Assembly: GCF_016097555.1 (NCBI RefSeq)
Contig: NC_054704.1
Location: forward strand, 93,112,653-93,176,652
DNA: 64,000 nt
Source: Gigantopelta aegis
Lineage: Eukaryota; Mollusca; Gastropoda; Neomphalida; Peltospiridae
Direction of reading: 5' to 3'
This document shows positions 13,501-28,500 of the stretch, in pieces (the stretch's first letter is position 1; each line of letters begins with the position of its first letter). Below the pieces are notes generated by a model. It was not told the origin of the DNA. It ran no database searches and saw only the letters and a list, made by a program, of their open reading frames with translations. A program made the position numbers and the translations under genes.

Positions 13501-16500
13501 GAACAAAACTTGGCCTTTGAGATATTCAGGTTGTCCATACAACTAGTGAGAACATGCCATAGGTCAAGCTATGTATGAAAAGAAAACTATTTCTGTTTGA
13601 ATTTTGCGCTGGTAAACAGTATAACGTGGAAAGGTGAGAGAGCAGCTTTAAACCACAAGTTATCCTACCCCGAAGGGATCTGCTTTATCCCATGAGATCT
13701 GTGAGCCCCAGCTGGCTGGTCGAAGTTTCTCCGGCAAGGACTCGGGAACGGCAACCATGATAAACAAAATATCGAGCAGGGCAATGGATGACGCGAGCCA
13801 GATGACGAGATTTTCACTGTAGTAGTTCTGGAGGTAGGCACCAATAGCAGGACTGGTTACAAGACTAGCAGCAAATGTGGCAGACACCTGTCAAGAGAAT
13901 AAGATGGAAATCAAAGTAGGTCAATTCATTCTTTTTAATTTTTAATCCAATAAAAAATTATATAATAATAGCATCACTCCCTCCCACCACCAACCCCATG
14001 AATAAAAGAAGAAAAGGGCAACTCAATAACAAATATAAATTATGCCTGCACATCCTGGTTTATATTTAAAAAAGCAGTATTTTATGATACAGATGACCCA
14101 ATTCTTTGAATGATGTACATGCAATGCATGTAATCCGATATTCAATGGGCACAAAGACAAAAACGATGGTGTCACATTTTCCTGTCATCAATATTAGAAC
14201 AAGATATGGTGGCTGTGTGTTTGGTCAACTTATAAAGCCGAGGAATTCATATATTTGCAATGGTCTTGTTTTCCTGAGAAGGCTTTGTACAAAAAGTTCC
14301 TGGCCTCCATCTTAGAGACAGATAAACCCTTTACATATGTTAACAATGTTGTTTTTCATTACTCTCTAGCAATGACTTATTACGAAATCCATAAATGACT
14401 GTCACTGAAAATGTTAACCATAATTATTCCTACAGTTTATTTTAAGAGATGTAAAATCAGCTGGCTTTTGGGATTGTTTTCATGAGAATGCAAACAAAAA
14501 ACATATTATATATTCCAGGTATTAAAGCTAAACTGAGCCAAATGTGTAGGGTCTATTTTGCTGAACATGAGAGTAGGTGCCTAATCCTAATAAATAAAAT
14601 CTTCACTATCTTCATAAATATTGTAACAAACTGTATAGTTGAAAATTTATCAACTAAAATTCCAACCAATTCCCAGCACACTATTGGACACTCACTAAGC
14701 CATAAGCAGCACTACGATCTTCTTCTGATGTGATATCAGCCACATACGCAAAGACCACGCTGAACGTCACAGCAAACACACCGGAGATGGATATCATGGC
14801 AAAATACCACCTGGAAGTCACAAGGCAAAATTAATGACAAAAGATACATGATTTTATTTTGTGCATTTAATATTTCTACAATAATGTTAATAATTATGGA
14901 GACATAATATTTCAGGAATGATTGTTCTCTTCATATTTTTAAATATTATAGTTATATACAGGCCTAATAAGCAACACAAATATATTTAAATCGTAATAGA
15001 CCTTCCTAAAGAAACAAGAAGATTTTCTTTTTAAAATATTTAATACAATTATTGGATTGTCAAACAGACTGTAGGCCTATAAAAATGGATCTACCATATT
15101 CCATTCTGACATCTCTTACATCTCAGGTGAACAGTTCATTCATTCATTCATTCATACTTGATTTTTTATCTTACATTTAATTAAGGTTCAAAAATTAACT
15201 TGATTTTTCTGCCTATGTCCAATTAAGGTTCAATGTCCAACTTGATTTTTGTGTCTGTCCAATTATGATTCAACATGTTGAACTTGATTTTTTTGCCTAT
15301 GTCTAATTAAGGTTCAACACTCAACTTGACTTTTATGCCTACATGTGTACATGTATGTCCAGCTAAGGTTTAACAATGAACTTGATTTTTGTGCCTATAT
15401 CCAATTAACTTCAGTTTCGAGCCTACATACAATTAAGGTTGACCAGGATTAATGGTGACTTGTTTGTTGTTTGAGAGAGAAAAAAGAAAACCATATGTCT
15501 GACGCCATATAACCGTAAATAAAATGTGTTGAGTGCGTCATTAAATAAAACATTTCTAAGGACCACACAGATTTTGACAGGAAACCCGCTGTCGCCACTT
15601 CATGGGCTACTCTTTCCGATTAGCAGCAAGGGATCTTTTATTTGCGCTTCCCACAGGCAGGATAGCACAAACCATAGCCTTTGTTGAACCAGTTATGGAT
15701 CACTGGTCGGTGCAAGTGATTTACACCTACCCATTGAGCCTTGCAGAGCACTCACTCAGGGTTTGGGGTCGGTATCTGGATTAAAAATCCCATGCCTTGA
15801 CTGGGATCCGAACACAGTACCTACCAGCCTGTTGACCGATGGCCTAACCACGATGCCACCAAGGCCGGTTTGTTTGAGAGAGAGACAGTGTAATGGTCTT
15901 ACAACACTGCAGTGAGACATTAAAAGCTATTCTGGGTGGGAGCCGGTACTGGGATGCGAACTCAGTACCTACCAATCTTAATAGGAATGGTTAATCTCAA
16001 GCTAAGAAATAGTTAAAACTAGCATGTTACTAACCATGGACTGAGCCTCATCAGAGGAAGAGGAGCACACGTGAAGGTGACCGTCAACACCAGGAATGGT
16101 TTGCGTCCCCACACATCGGACAGAGCCCCTATCAGAGGGGCGGCAAGGAATGACAGCATTCCCTGAAACACACACACACAAACACGTTTAATACACCACA
16201 CATATTAGTACTCATGATAACATCATCTGTTTGTGTTTATATCCAATTAGGATCAGACATAACAAGAGCGGACCCAGGAAACATTTTAGGGAGGGGACCT
16301 AGCGAAAAAGGGCACATAGAAGAACTCCCTGAAAAGGGTACTTCAATGAAATTGTAAATAAATTGTTCAAAATGGGGCACATTAATTTTTTACCGGAATG
16401 AACAGATTCCCCTGGTCGCCTCCCTTGGATCCACCCTTGCATCACCCCAAAATATGACATGGACTTTTGATGATGTAATTATTTATTTTCAGGGCTCACC

Positions 16501-19500
16501 CTGTCCATTGCCAAATTAGCCAACTGCTCCTTTTTATTCAAAATGGCTAGACAATTTAGTCTTTGCCTAATAAAATTTTCCTCAAATGAATCATATTTTA
16601 ACAAATTTCGGAAAAATGTTTTACATTTCTTAAAATTTGTTCCAGTGTAGGCCCTCATTTTCCTGATTATCTAATTATGAATTTAAGATTCAAGCACACT
16701 GTCCTGGACATGTAGCTAGCTGCATTTGCACTCAATCAAGGGTTGCTTGTGGAATTTTAAATATTTGCAAAACTAAGTTGTTTACTGATGAAAAATATGT
16801 CTTGGGCAAAAATCCTAAATTGGTTGAAATGCCAAGTGATAATTTTTAGTGTAAGAGCAAAGAGTTAACGAACAAATCAATACGAAGCAAGGGCAACTCT
16901 CATAACAGTTAATAACTGTCTTAACTTTGTTATCAACAGGATCTGATTGGTGTAACACAAATAACAGACAAGCTCTGGGAAATGTGGTAATCACATACAC
17001 AGTGAAACTCGTCTAAATAGGACCCTGAACATATCGGAATCCTGTCAAAACGGGCCAAGTTTCATAGTCCGAAATGTTTTTAAATTCTAAACAGTGGATG
17101 CTGTCTAAATGAGATAAATATTAGGTCTCTGTTTTGACAGGTTTCACTGTACATCAAGTCCAATAATGAAGGAAAACTAAAATAATAATAACTACCTTCA
17201 CTCCCTGGATGAGTCCATTCATGAGAAAAGTATGATGTGGAAATGTGTCATTTAATACCTGTGAATATAACCAATGCATTATTAACTTATTACAATATTA
17301 CAAATCTATGCAAGTTGCAGTTTATTACAGAACTTAAAATATTACACAGTACAACATTAAATTTAAATTTAATTAAGTATATTTGAACACAAGTTAATTA
17401 TTAAAATTATATATATATATATATTTTTTTTTTTAAAGAGATAAAGATAAAAAGGTTTCATTTATCGAGTGTAAACTGTATAGACAAAATGTGAAAAAAA
17501 AACCTCCACCCAAAACCATTACTCATAAAAGCAAATTAAATAATCATTGTTAGAGAAATAATTATGGGCATACATGTACAAAAATAACTGGGTCATTTAA
17601 TTACATGTATTTAACCTGCATATAATATACAGGACAAGGCATAACTCAAACTGAATGTCAATATGCAGTGAAATTGTGACAAGATGACATTTGTAAGGGT
17701 TAACTGAACATGGCTGTAACATTATACAACATATATTAGTGTTTTCCCTAGAAATTTGGCAAGGCATGGGAGACACAACACTTTGGGGGCATTTTCACCA
17801 TTTTCAGGGCACTTTTTTTTGCATTAAAGACAACAATTTTTTTTTAAATAAACGTAAATGTAATTAATGTTCTTGTTTTAATAAATGAATGGCAAAATAT
17901 ATAACAAAGATATTTTTATGAATTAATTAATAAAAAATTGTAGTGTTTCATCAAGGCAATTTTAGAATTAATTATTGAAAAAGGCTGGTTTAATCTCAGG
18001 GCAGCATGGCGCTGATTACGGCAAGATGGTGGTTGACTATTGAGGTGCTGCATGCTAAAACAAGCTAGGGAAAACACTATATATGAACAACATGCCTCAA
18101 CATGAATCTAACATACAAGTTTAGTAATGAGAATCCATTGTTATGTCATACTTCAATGTATTTAACCCACATACTAGAAAAATATCCTTGAAAAAGGACA
18201 GGGATACAGGAATGTCAAATTTTTTTTATGTCTTCTATCAAGTCGTGGCATGTTCTTAATGAGATATTGTTAGTTTCAAAACCTTTAAATTAATTATTTG
18301 TAAAAGTGACTTTGGGTGCATGTTTTAAAATACGAAGTGCCTGTGGGTGAATTAAGAACAATCTACCATGAATATGCAGTTACACACGCAGAAAAGGAAT
18401 ACACAAGCCCAAGGCTATACATGTATGCCATCAAATGACCGTAAATAAGAATTTTTAACCAAAGGGATGAACACATGGATAATTACACCAGAGAGTCCAG
18501 CCTTTTGAAAGACAAATTTAACTATACAAGAATTCTGTGGAACTAAACGTCTTGCCTGCCATAAAATGTTTTGCGGCGCTGTGATAAACATCCATAGGTG
18601 CAGTAAACAAAGTTTCACTGACCTAGGATTTATACTTCAAGAGAAACCGATCTTAATGCAAAAGTTGGCCATGTCACTGCCACTGCCATCCGAAAACTAA
18701 TATATATATCGCACCTGTTTACTTTGTACAGGCAAAAAGAAGAAGGAAATATTTTATTTAACCTTCTGACTACTGCAGGCCAGATATCTCGCCCGACGTC
18801 ACGTCAGTCGATATACTGTACACTGTATACAGTGCATTCCCCAATTCATATTTTCCGCCGTTTTGCACACGACACTCACCGGAAACGGAAATATAATTAA
18901 AGAAATTTTTCGGCAAGTATATTCGCTTGACAACAATGGCGGCACGTCGCGGTAATTTTCAGGGATCAATAGCTGATTGTAACAGCTAATTTGATAATAA
19001 ATTTGATCGTTTTACCAACAACGAAAATTAGCAAATATTGCAATATGAATCGTAGTTCGGGTTTAAAAAAATATTCTGGTCAGAAAACCACAGTTATCGG
19101 GAATAATGGACATAAATACTGGACAGCTGGCCACAAATGCCCGTAAGTAAACGCAACTTTTTCTATTTTTTGCCTAATTTTAATCACCATTAGCCGATCT
19201 AAAATAATAAAAATTACAAAAAAAAGACACGAAAATAATACTTACCTATTCATATATGAACTTTATTTCATGTATTTATAAAACATTTAAGTGAATATAT
19301 GTGAGTAAAAATTATAAACTTGTACCCACTCAAAGTGGTTTTTGTTAAAAATTAATCCAGTAGTCTAAAGGTTATCAAACACACTCAACACATTTTGTTT
19401 TATGGTTATATGGTGTTGGACATATGGTTACGGACCACACAGATATCAAGAAAGGAAACCCTCTGTCGCCACTTCATGGGCTACACTTTTCGATTAGCAG

Positions 19501-22500
19501 CTAGGGATCTTTTATACGCACCATCCCACAGACAGAATACCATGGCCTTTGATATACCAGTCATGGTGCACTGGCTGGAGTGAGAAATAGCCCAATGGGC
19601 CCACCAGTAGGGATCGATCCCACATCGACTGCGCATTAAGTGAGCGCATTACCAATGGGCTACCTTCTGCCCAAAGGCAAAAAAGACAGCATACTTTTTA
19701 AAAGTATAGGTCACTGGTTAATTAATCAGATGAGAGTCAAACAGATAAAACTGCATTTAACACACCAATGAAGAATAAACACGCATGGGACTAAGACCAA
19801 TCTGAAAAACAAGATCAATGAAACAAATAAATAATCTTTTCTTCTTAACTTTCAGTCAATACATGCTGATTAACAAATACAAAAATGACAAAACATCGAA
19901 ATAGTTCTCATATGAACTTACCGAAATAATTGGCTGAGTGACTAAACCCCAGGCGAAAAACTCGAGGAAAATAACAATAAGAGCATGGTAGAGGCTTGGC
20001 TTGGTAACTACGGAGGACTGAAAAGATAAAACATGATATATTACATGCAATTACTTGAGACACAAATTTTTATCATTTAAATATAGAATTAAAAGAAGCT
20101 AAATGTGTAGGCATACTATAGGAATTACATACATGTACAAACATTTTACATACTAAAGTAACAAATTCAATAACTCAGAGCTTATAGTTAAAATCTTAAA
20201 AGTATGACAGCTTAAAATAAAATTTGCAGACACTCAAATGGGATTTAAGTTGTCCACACCAAAACGTTTATGTTTCAAGTATGGTTTGAAAATCTATTAG
20301 GACCCACTGGACTATTTTTCATTCCAGCCACTACCAGAGCACCACGACTGGTATATCAAAGGCCTTGGTATGTGCTATCCTGTCTGTAGAATGGTCCATA
20401 TAAAAGATCCTTTGCTACTAATAGAAAAATGTAGCCGATTTCCTCTTTAAAACAATATGTCAAAATTATGTACCAAATGTTTGACATCTAATAGCCAATG
20501 ATTAATAAATCAATGTGCTCCAGTGGAGTTGGTAACAAATATATATATATATTAAAAGAAAGAAAAAGTGGCACTTCCTAGAAACATGGTCAATCAACAA
20601 TCTTCTTTTTTTTTCCTTTAGACTTAGACTTAGAGTATTTTTACATTGTTTTTCTTTAAGACAAGTAAACTGAAATTTGATTATACATGTGCAGTGAACA
20701 CTGTCCAAACAATCATCTGTGTAATCCATACTACTATTTCTGTTGCACTACATGTACATGACTGTGTATGTAGGAATAATGTCTCTTCTTATAGTTATAC
20801 ATACTACATGTATTATAGATGCATAATGGCTCGCAAAACTGCAAGTAATGTACATTAACATTCTAATTTTGTTCATGATTAGAGTACCAAAAATTTATAT
20901 AAATGCTACATATTACATAATACATTTGATATGCAATATTTAGTTTATTACCTACATATACATAGTTCAAACTTAAAATAGTTCATTTGCACCCATACTC
21001 AAAAAAAAAAAAAAGAAGAAGAAAAAAGTGTGTGTGAATATAATACCAAAGAATGAATGAATGAAAAATACATCAGCTAGGGTGTCAAACAATGGTAAAT
21101 GTGTAAATAAGTGATGATCAACATCAGTGTAAAAATCTAAGAGTTGAATTAAAAACAGTGTAAAGAATTGGGCAAAAAATACAAATTTATATCACAGATA
21201 AGTAAAATTAAAATTTAGAATAATATTCATTATCATATAATATCTTACATATTCAGTGCAATCAAAGTGTGTGATATTTTTCGGATCACATACTTAAAGA
21301 ATTTGATAACTTTGCAAATCAGACACTAGGTTTATTGACATTTAAGCAAACATGCTAGGGTGACACTCCATAATTGATGTATGCATTCATAGTCATCAAA
21401 TAAAAGCATTTCAGTAGCAATTTTACATTGAAAGCTGTTTACTGTTCAGAAAACAAAATAAAGCGTTATGCACTAGTTTATTTCGATGTAAGGACATCCA
21501 AAATGACGTCATTTGAGTTTGACGTCATTTCCATTCAAAAAGACACCGCGCCACAAATTCTTATGTTATTTGAATATTTAGTAATGACAGACTGGAGCTA
21601 AAGTTGCGTGTACAATTTACAAAAATGTGTTGTATTAAGCTTGAGATTATATCATAACAAGATTATTACCCTCGTGTTTTTCGGTATCGTCAATATCATA
21701 TATTAGGAATAAAAATAATGTATTATGCTTGCCAGAGCTTCTATTCCTAATATATCATATTGATGATACCAAAAAACTTTCTGGTAATAACCGCTATGTA
21801 TTATGAACAAAGAATATAATAGCAAGTAAATACACATATACATAAAGTATAGGGTGTTCTAGTAGCTACCATTATCAATGTACCAGAATAGCTGTATATA
21901 TTCACAAAGGTTGAAAGACTCCTCAGTCATGAAAAAGGTTTTATTTACCAGATGTTTGACAACAAATGTACCCTATAAACATACATTTATATGTGTTTTG
22001 CTCCCCCCCCCCCCCCCCCCCCACCCAATACACATTAAGGTATTTGTGTATATCATAGACAGAGGCCATCAGTTACATAGAAAGTTGCAACTGCCTCACA
22101 TAAAGATAGAAATAATTATCAGCCAGCAATAATCACGATGTAAGTTCTATTCATGTAGAAATACCAGCTGTTGTCGGGCAAATCAAAATATAATAACAGT
22201 GTATTTTAGTACTGAGCTACAGGTAAAATCGACAGCTGGTGCGGCACTGCCATCTGATACAATTATTACTGTTTACAGGTACAGGGACATCACACATCAC
22301 TGCAATTACGCATCAGCTGCATGCATCTAGTTTGTCTTATAACAGGATGTAGTGAGTGTTATAGTGATGTAGTACAACATTTGGCATATTCTAGGGTCAA
22401 AATTGTTATCCCTACATTATTTTTTTACTTTTTTATTAAGGGCATAATGAAATAAATACTAGATTTTCATCTCTGCACGCACTCCAAGGATAAAGAACAA

Positions 22501-25500
22501 CACCTGTTTTTTTATTGGTCCAAAAAAAAAATGTTTGTCCTTTATGTTCAAAAAATATCAAATAAAAAATATTTTTTTTAAAAAACAAGTCACCTTTTTA
22601 TTTTGGTCGAGTCAGATATCAAGATTAATATGTTAAAAGATATATTTTAAAACTATAAGTTTCACTTTAAAATAAGTTACTGTGTCTTGCATGAGTGATT
22701 GTGTCAGGCGTAACCCAACATCACTATATATTGAATTTTTTTTTTTTTTAAACACATGTTAAAATTTAACCTATTATGTCTCTCATAAGTGTAATGTGTG
22801 GTGGGATTAATGCCCGTCAGTGGTAGACATATTTAGATGGTTCCCCATTACAACTAGTGCTTTAGCCTCTCAGTGAAATTACATAATAAAAAGTCCTTGC
22901 TCACTGTTATTAAATTCTACTAAAACATGTACATTGTATGTGGTACCAGTTGGTGACATATGGTTAGTCTCTAGACCAAGTGTCACAATTACCATGATGA
23001 TATTAATATGACAGATGTCTAACAGACACAGCCTAGAATGTTATAGGGTGTTATTAAATAAACATTCCTTTCCTTTTCAGAGGGGTAGGCATGACCAGAC
23101 AGGCCTATATGTATGCATGTCAGCCCAATAACGAAACAATCTATACTACTCAAAAGAATTTAAGGGTAAAAAATTTATAACCAAATAAGTTTCAGAGTGT
23201 ATTAGATTGATGATGTAAACTACACCAATTTTTTTATTTATTGTTCCATATTTACAAAAAACCACAAATAAACGTCACTGTATACAAGAAACTCACATGA
23301 CATGCTGTCAAAGTTGAAGGTTGTCAAACATGGATTTTACACATTAGAACATTCGTTTAATAGTGTGTGAATCCACCCCTGGCGCGAATACACTCGACAC
23401 ATCGTTGCCTCATGCTGTTGATCAGACGTCTGAAGAACTCTTGGGGAATGGCCTGCCACTCTACCATAAGAAGTTGACCCAGATCATGAAGGTTGGCCGG
23501 AGGGGCATGGTTATCCCGAACTCTCCTGCCTAATTCGTCCCAGGCGTCTCTATTGGGGCCAAGTCAAGCGAATATGCTGGCCAATCCATCCTGGCGATAC
23601 CTTGTTGTCTGAGAAAGTCCGTTACCACCCTGGCGCGGTGGGGTCTGGCATTGTCATCCTGCAGAACTGCCCCGCCGCCAATCTGCTGAAGGCCTGGGAG
23701 AACCAACGGCCGGATAATCTCATTCAGATAGCGGATTCCATTCAGATTGCCATCCACCACATAGAGGGGAGTCCTGTGGTGGATAGAGATGCCGCCCCAC
23801 ACCATGACGCTGCCACCACCGAACCGGTGACGTTGTCTAACGTTAACGTCAGCGAAGCTCTCCCCAGGACGTCTGTAGACATGAACCCGACCGTCGTTGA
23901 ACTGGAGACTAAACCTGGACTCATCAGTGAACATCACTCGACCCCACTGAACACGTTGCCACCGCAGATGAAGCGTGCACCAGTGATGTCTGGCCGTTCT
24001 GTGACGTGGTAGGAGTGGTGGTCGAACAGCCTGGCGACGGCAGCGTAGATTATTGGCTCTCAGACGATTGTGTATGGTTTGATCAGACACTCGAGTTCCA
24101 GTCGCAGTCCGCAGATTGTCACATAATCGGCGTGCAGTGGTTGTGCGTTGACGTAGAGCCATATTGGTGATGTAGCGGTCCTCTCTATTTGTAGTGCTTC
24201 GGGGTCTTCCCGAACGTGGACAATTTCGAACAGAATTCGTTGCTTGGTACCGTTGCCACAGTCGGCCAACGACACTCTGACTGACACCAAGTCTCAGAGC
24301 AACATTTCTTTGCGTATTGCCATCCTGAAGCCAAGCAATAGCCCTTCCTCGATCTTCGATAGTCAGTTGAAGTCCAACCATTGTCGAATTTGGAGTGTGC
24401 ACCGTACATGAATGCAAGCTCCAATTATACGGAAATTCAGCATTGGGAACATGGAATACACGTGCAAAGCGTGCAAATGAAGCGCTTTGTGAAAAAGCAA
24501 GTTATGGGCACTTAGCAGACCTTTCGCTTTCGCCATAATTTACGTGCAAATGTAAGCATGTTTTCACCATTAGAACTAGTCGACAGTGTCAAGGACAGTG
24601 GATTTTAATTCATTTATGGGTTGCTTAGACCCACTTTCGTCAAAATGGAACAATACCATGCGTGACATTATGGTCTAGCTAATATAATTGACATTCAGAA
24701 AATAATGTCGAAAATATCGTCTGACCCTTAAATTCTTTTGAGTAGTATACATGAGCATAAAGGATTCATCATGAGTGTTTTTTAATATGAAAAATATCAA
24801 CGGAGTCTATATTAATCGGTATTTGGCGAGGCCAAACAAGGTTGATATTTCACATAGTAAAAAAAATGTGTAGCAAATATTTATCCAATAACACTTCTAA
24901 AATAACACCAGTAATATGATGTCATCATAAATGGCACAAATGTAGTTTGGCATCATGTACTTTTAACTTATGCTCTGGTAAACAAGTCTTGTAGGCTTGT
25001 AAACAAATGACCCATTCACAGCAAAATAAATATTAACTGGATTTACACGAAATATCAAATGGATTTATGACATGGATATTATGGGTAAGTTATAGTATAA
25101 ATGCCTGTTATATATATATATTTGTGTACATGAAGACCATTTCAATCTACACCCCCCTCCCCAACCCCCCAAATCCCAGCTCTTCAAAAAAATAGTCACT
25201 GTACCATGATTTTTCAAAAATAAAAATCTGTATAAAATGTCTTATGTTCTTATTTCCAATACTGGCACGATAACTAATCAAGACTTTCCTGTCAGTGTTG
25301 ACATGATCGTGCAGGGGTCAGGGTTTCCTGTTGTGCCTATGTTCAGTAGTACTTGTACGACAAATTATTGATCCTCTCATCAAAAGCCGAGCAGGCAGAT
25401 CTTAATGCCATTAGTCGAGACACGCGAGTGCAAATCCAGCAGCACACATGAAAAATGATGTGTTTGTAATACAACGGTAATGTCTTTATAATGAGGGAAT

Positions 25501-28500
25501 AATGGGATTATTATACACCAGCTACTGATGGCATTTATTCCGTGTTGGGAATCCTACACATTCCAACTAATCCACATCTCAAAAGCTTAACATGTGAATC
25601 TAGGACCTGAATATCTGATTCAACTTGTTGGGAGTGATAGATCATGTTGGCTACATGTGTACATGCAGTAAAACGATAAATCAGACTCCAGTGGATTTAA
25701 CAAATGTGCTGATTTAGACAGCTATAAATTATTGGAGGTTTTAGTGCTATAAACTTTAACTTTAAAGCTATTAATTGCCTACCTGTACCTGTATAGCAAT
25801 ACACATCGCTCAGTGGTCACACTAAAGCTACATGTATTTAGTGATTTGTACCTCAGCAGGTAGCTATATACAGTGAAACCTCTCAAAACCGGACACTCTG
25901 TAAACAGGAATTCCCTCAAAATGTTTCTTGCGGGCCCCTTTTAAATATCAGTACAGTAGAGAACCATATAAAAGATCCCTTGCTGCTAATCGAAAAAAAT
26001 AGCTCATGACGTGGCAACAGTGGGTTTCCTCTCTCAATATTTGTGTGGTCTTTAACCATATGTCTGACGCCATATAACCCGTAAATAAAATGTGTTGAGT
26101 GCATTGGTAAATAAAACATTTCTTTCCATCCTTCATACATTTTCTAAAGATGCCAACAATATTATTACAATTTGGGAAAAAATATAAGAAAATGGAAATT
26201 CATAATTATTAAAATTAACAAATAGCTAATTATGCAGCCAGGATGATTAAACATGATACTTGAAAGTTTTATACATGTATTAAAAAGCAATATCATATGT
26301 TAATGATTCTGATGTGAAATAATGAATTGCCAACAGCTGTGATATTTTTTTCTTATCTCATACAGATACTGTATGTCGAGATGCCTTGACCACATACACA
26401 TATGTGCGTAATATTTGACAGTAGCTCATTTGTATTACAGAGTGCCGGTTATGTGACATATCACATCTCGCATACTCAATTCCTTGCAATTCTAGCTGTT
26501 AACATGCACACACAACTTTTGTTTTTAATATAAAAAAATCAATTATGTAATTCTAAGCAGAAAACAACTCGGTCCGTTTAATGTACGTAGGCCTACAGTA
26601 CACAAGACTAGCAATAAACAAAGTTGAAAATTAATTTTGTGGAGTTGGAAGCAGTCTATAACTTCTTAATTTTAATATGGAAGCACATGTTACAAACAGT
26701 GACTGTGAAGCAGATCTATAGACTCCTTGTTAGACATCTGGTGTTATGTTTTTCTTAACAAAAATGTGGAAAATTTGACACAAGCATAAAAACTCCTATC
26801 ACTCCTGAAAATTTAGACTTCTAAATTATATATGGAATACTGTCAAAATTATGATGGAAAGCAAATGCTCCTTGTGAAAGCTTATTTTACTTTACACACT
26901 GGCAATAACAGGCTGAACACTTTACACTGGGTAGTGCCCCCTCCCCCCCCCCCCCCCCCCCCAACATGTGGTTAGAATCTGTGTATGATTAGTGATGAGT
27001 TGTGGGGTTTTTACTTTTATGTTGTTGTCGTTATTGTAAGTGTTTCACAGCTACAGGTATACTTCCCCATTAAAACATACATACATACATGTACTCTAAA
27101 TGATTTGATTTTCAGTATATCTATACATACAATCATGTAGTTAGGACTGACATGTATTTCTTCTTTTTTAAATGCCCTGAATTATTCAAACTAGACAGTA
27201 TGCCTGACACATGAACACACTGATAATTTGAATATATAAATCTACCAACTTCAAATGTATAGCTGATTGATGTGTTATATAAACTGAGAAAGGTTCACCT
27301 CTAACCTTTATGCCTTACAAACACAATTTGCAATTTTCTAAAATTGGCCATGGGAGTCTACATGTAGATAGAAACCTTGATTTATATTTTATGCATATGT
27401 TCTTTACAGTACTTACACGTAACAGCAACTATTAGAAATACTTTTTTTTTTTATTTAAACAATAAAACACTGAAATGCCAATTAAAGAAACCATTTTAAA
27501 TGAACATGTCTTAATACAATGGTCTGACTACCTACAAAGAGATTCAATTTGAAGGAAGGAAGGAAATGTTTTATTTAACGAGGCACTCAACACATTGTAT
27601 CGATTCAATTTGAATGCATATTTACATACACCAGACAGCGATGATTTCAAATTAAAAAACCTAACACCAGGAGTAATTAAAGTCTACACTCAAGGCTTCA
27701 GTAAAGTCTCTAATGTACAAGTAGTCAAAAGTCTGCAAACTTTGCCCAAGTCTTGAGTTTGGACTATAAGGTTTTATAACGTATAAAGCATGGGTCCAGG
27801 TTAAACAAATGAAAATATGGGTAAACTGAAAAAGTCCACTAACTAATGATGATGATGATGACCCTGATTTACACTTACGGTTTCTTCAGAGGACTCCTGC
27901 AAACAGATACATGTAAACAGCTGAGAACACCAATATTACTTTCGAATAGTTCAAATATTAAGTTCTACTTTCAAACAGTTCAAATATTAAGTTCTATTTT
28001 TGACCAGTTTAAATACCAAGTTTTACTTTCGAGCAGTTCAAATATCAAGTTCTATATCTGAGCAGTTTAAATATCAAGCTCTTTCAAGCAGTTCAAAATT
28101 ACTTCTATGTTTGAGCAGTTCAAATATCATGTTCTACTTTCGAGCAATAAAAGTATCATGTTCTACTTTTGAGCAGTTCAAATATCAAATTCTGTCTTTC
28201 AGCAGTTCAGATATCAAGTTCTATTTCTGAGCAGTTCAAATAACATATTATACTTTAAAGCAATTCAAGTATCAAGTTCTATTTTTGAGCAGTTCAAATA
28301 TCAAATCTGCTTTCAAGCAGTTCAGATATCAAGTTCTATTTTTGAGCAGTGTAAGTGTCCAGTTTTACTTTCGAGCAGTTCAGATATCAAGTTTGTTGGT
28401 AACTATATATAGGATATTCTCCCACTTGCCCGTTTGACCCAGGTGTGTAGAAATTGCTGAGGGCATGTACAATTTAAATGTTGCTATATAGTCCCCCAGG

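Noticed and set aside
15602..15784. MGYSFRLAARDLL-type small proteins (also 19470, 32843, 25948)
   Set aside because: They translate the shared SINE body and recur wherever SINEs lie.
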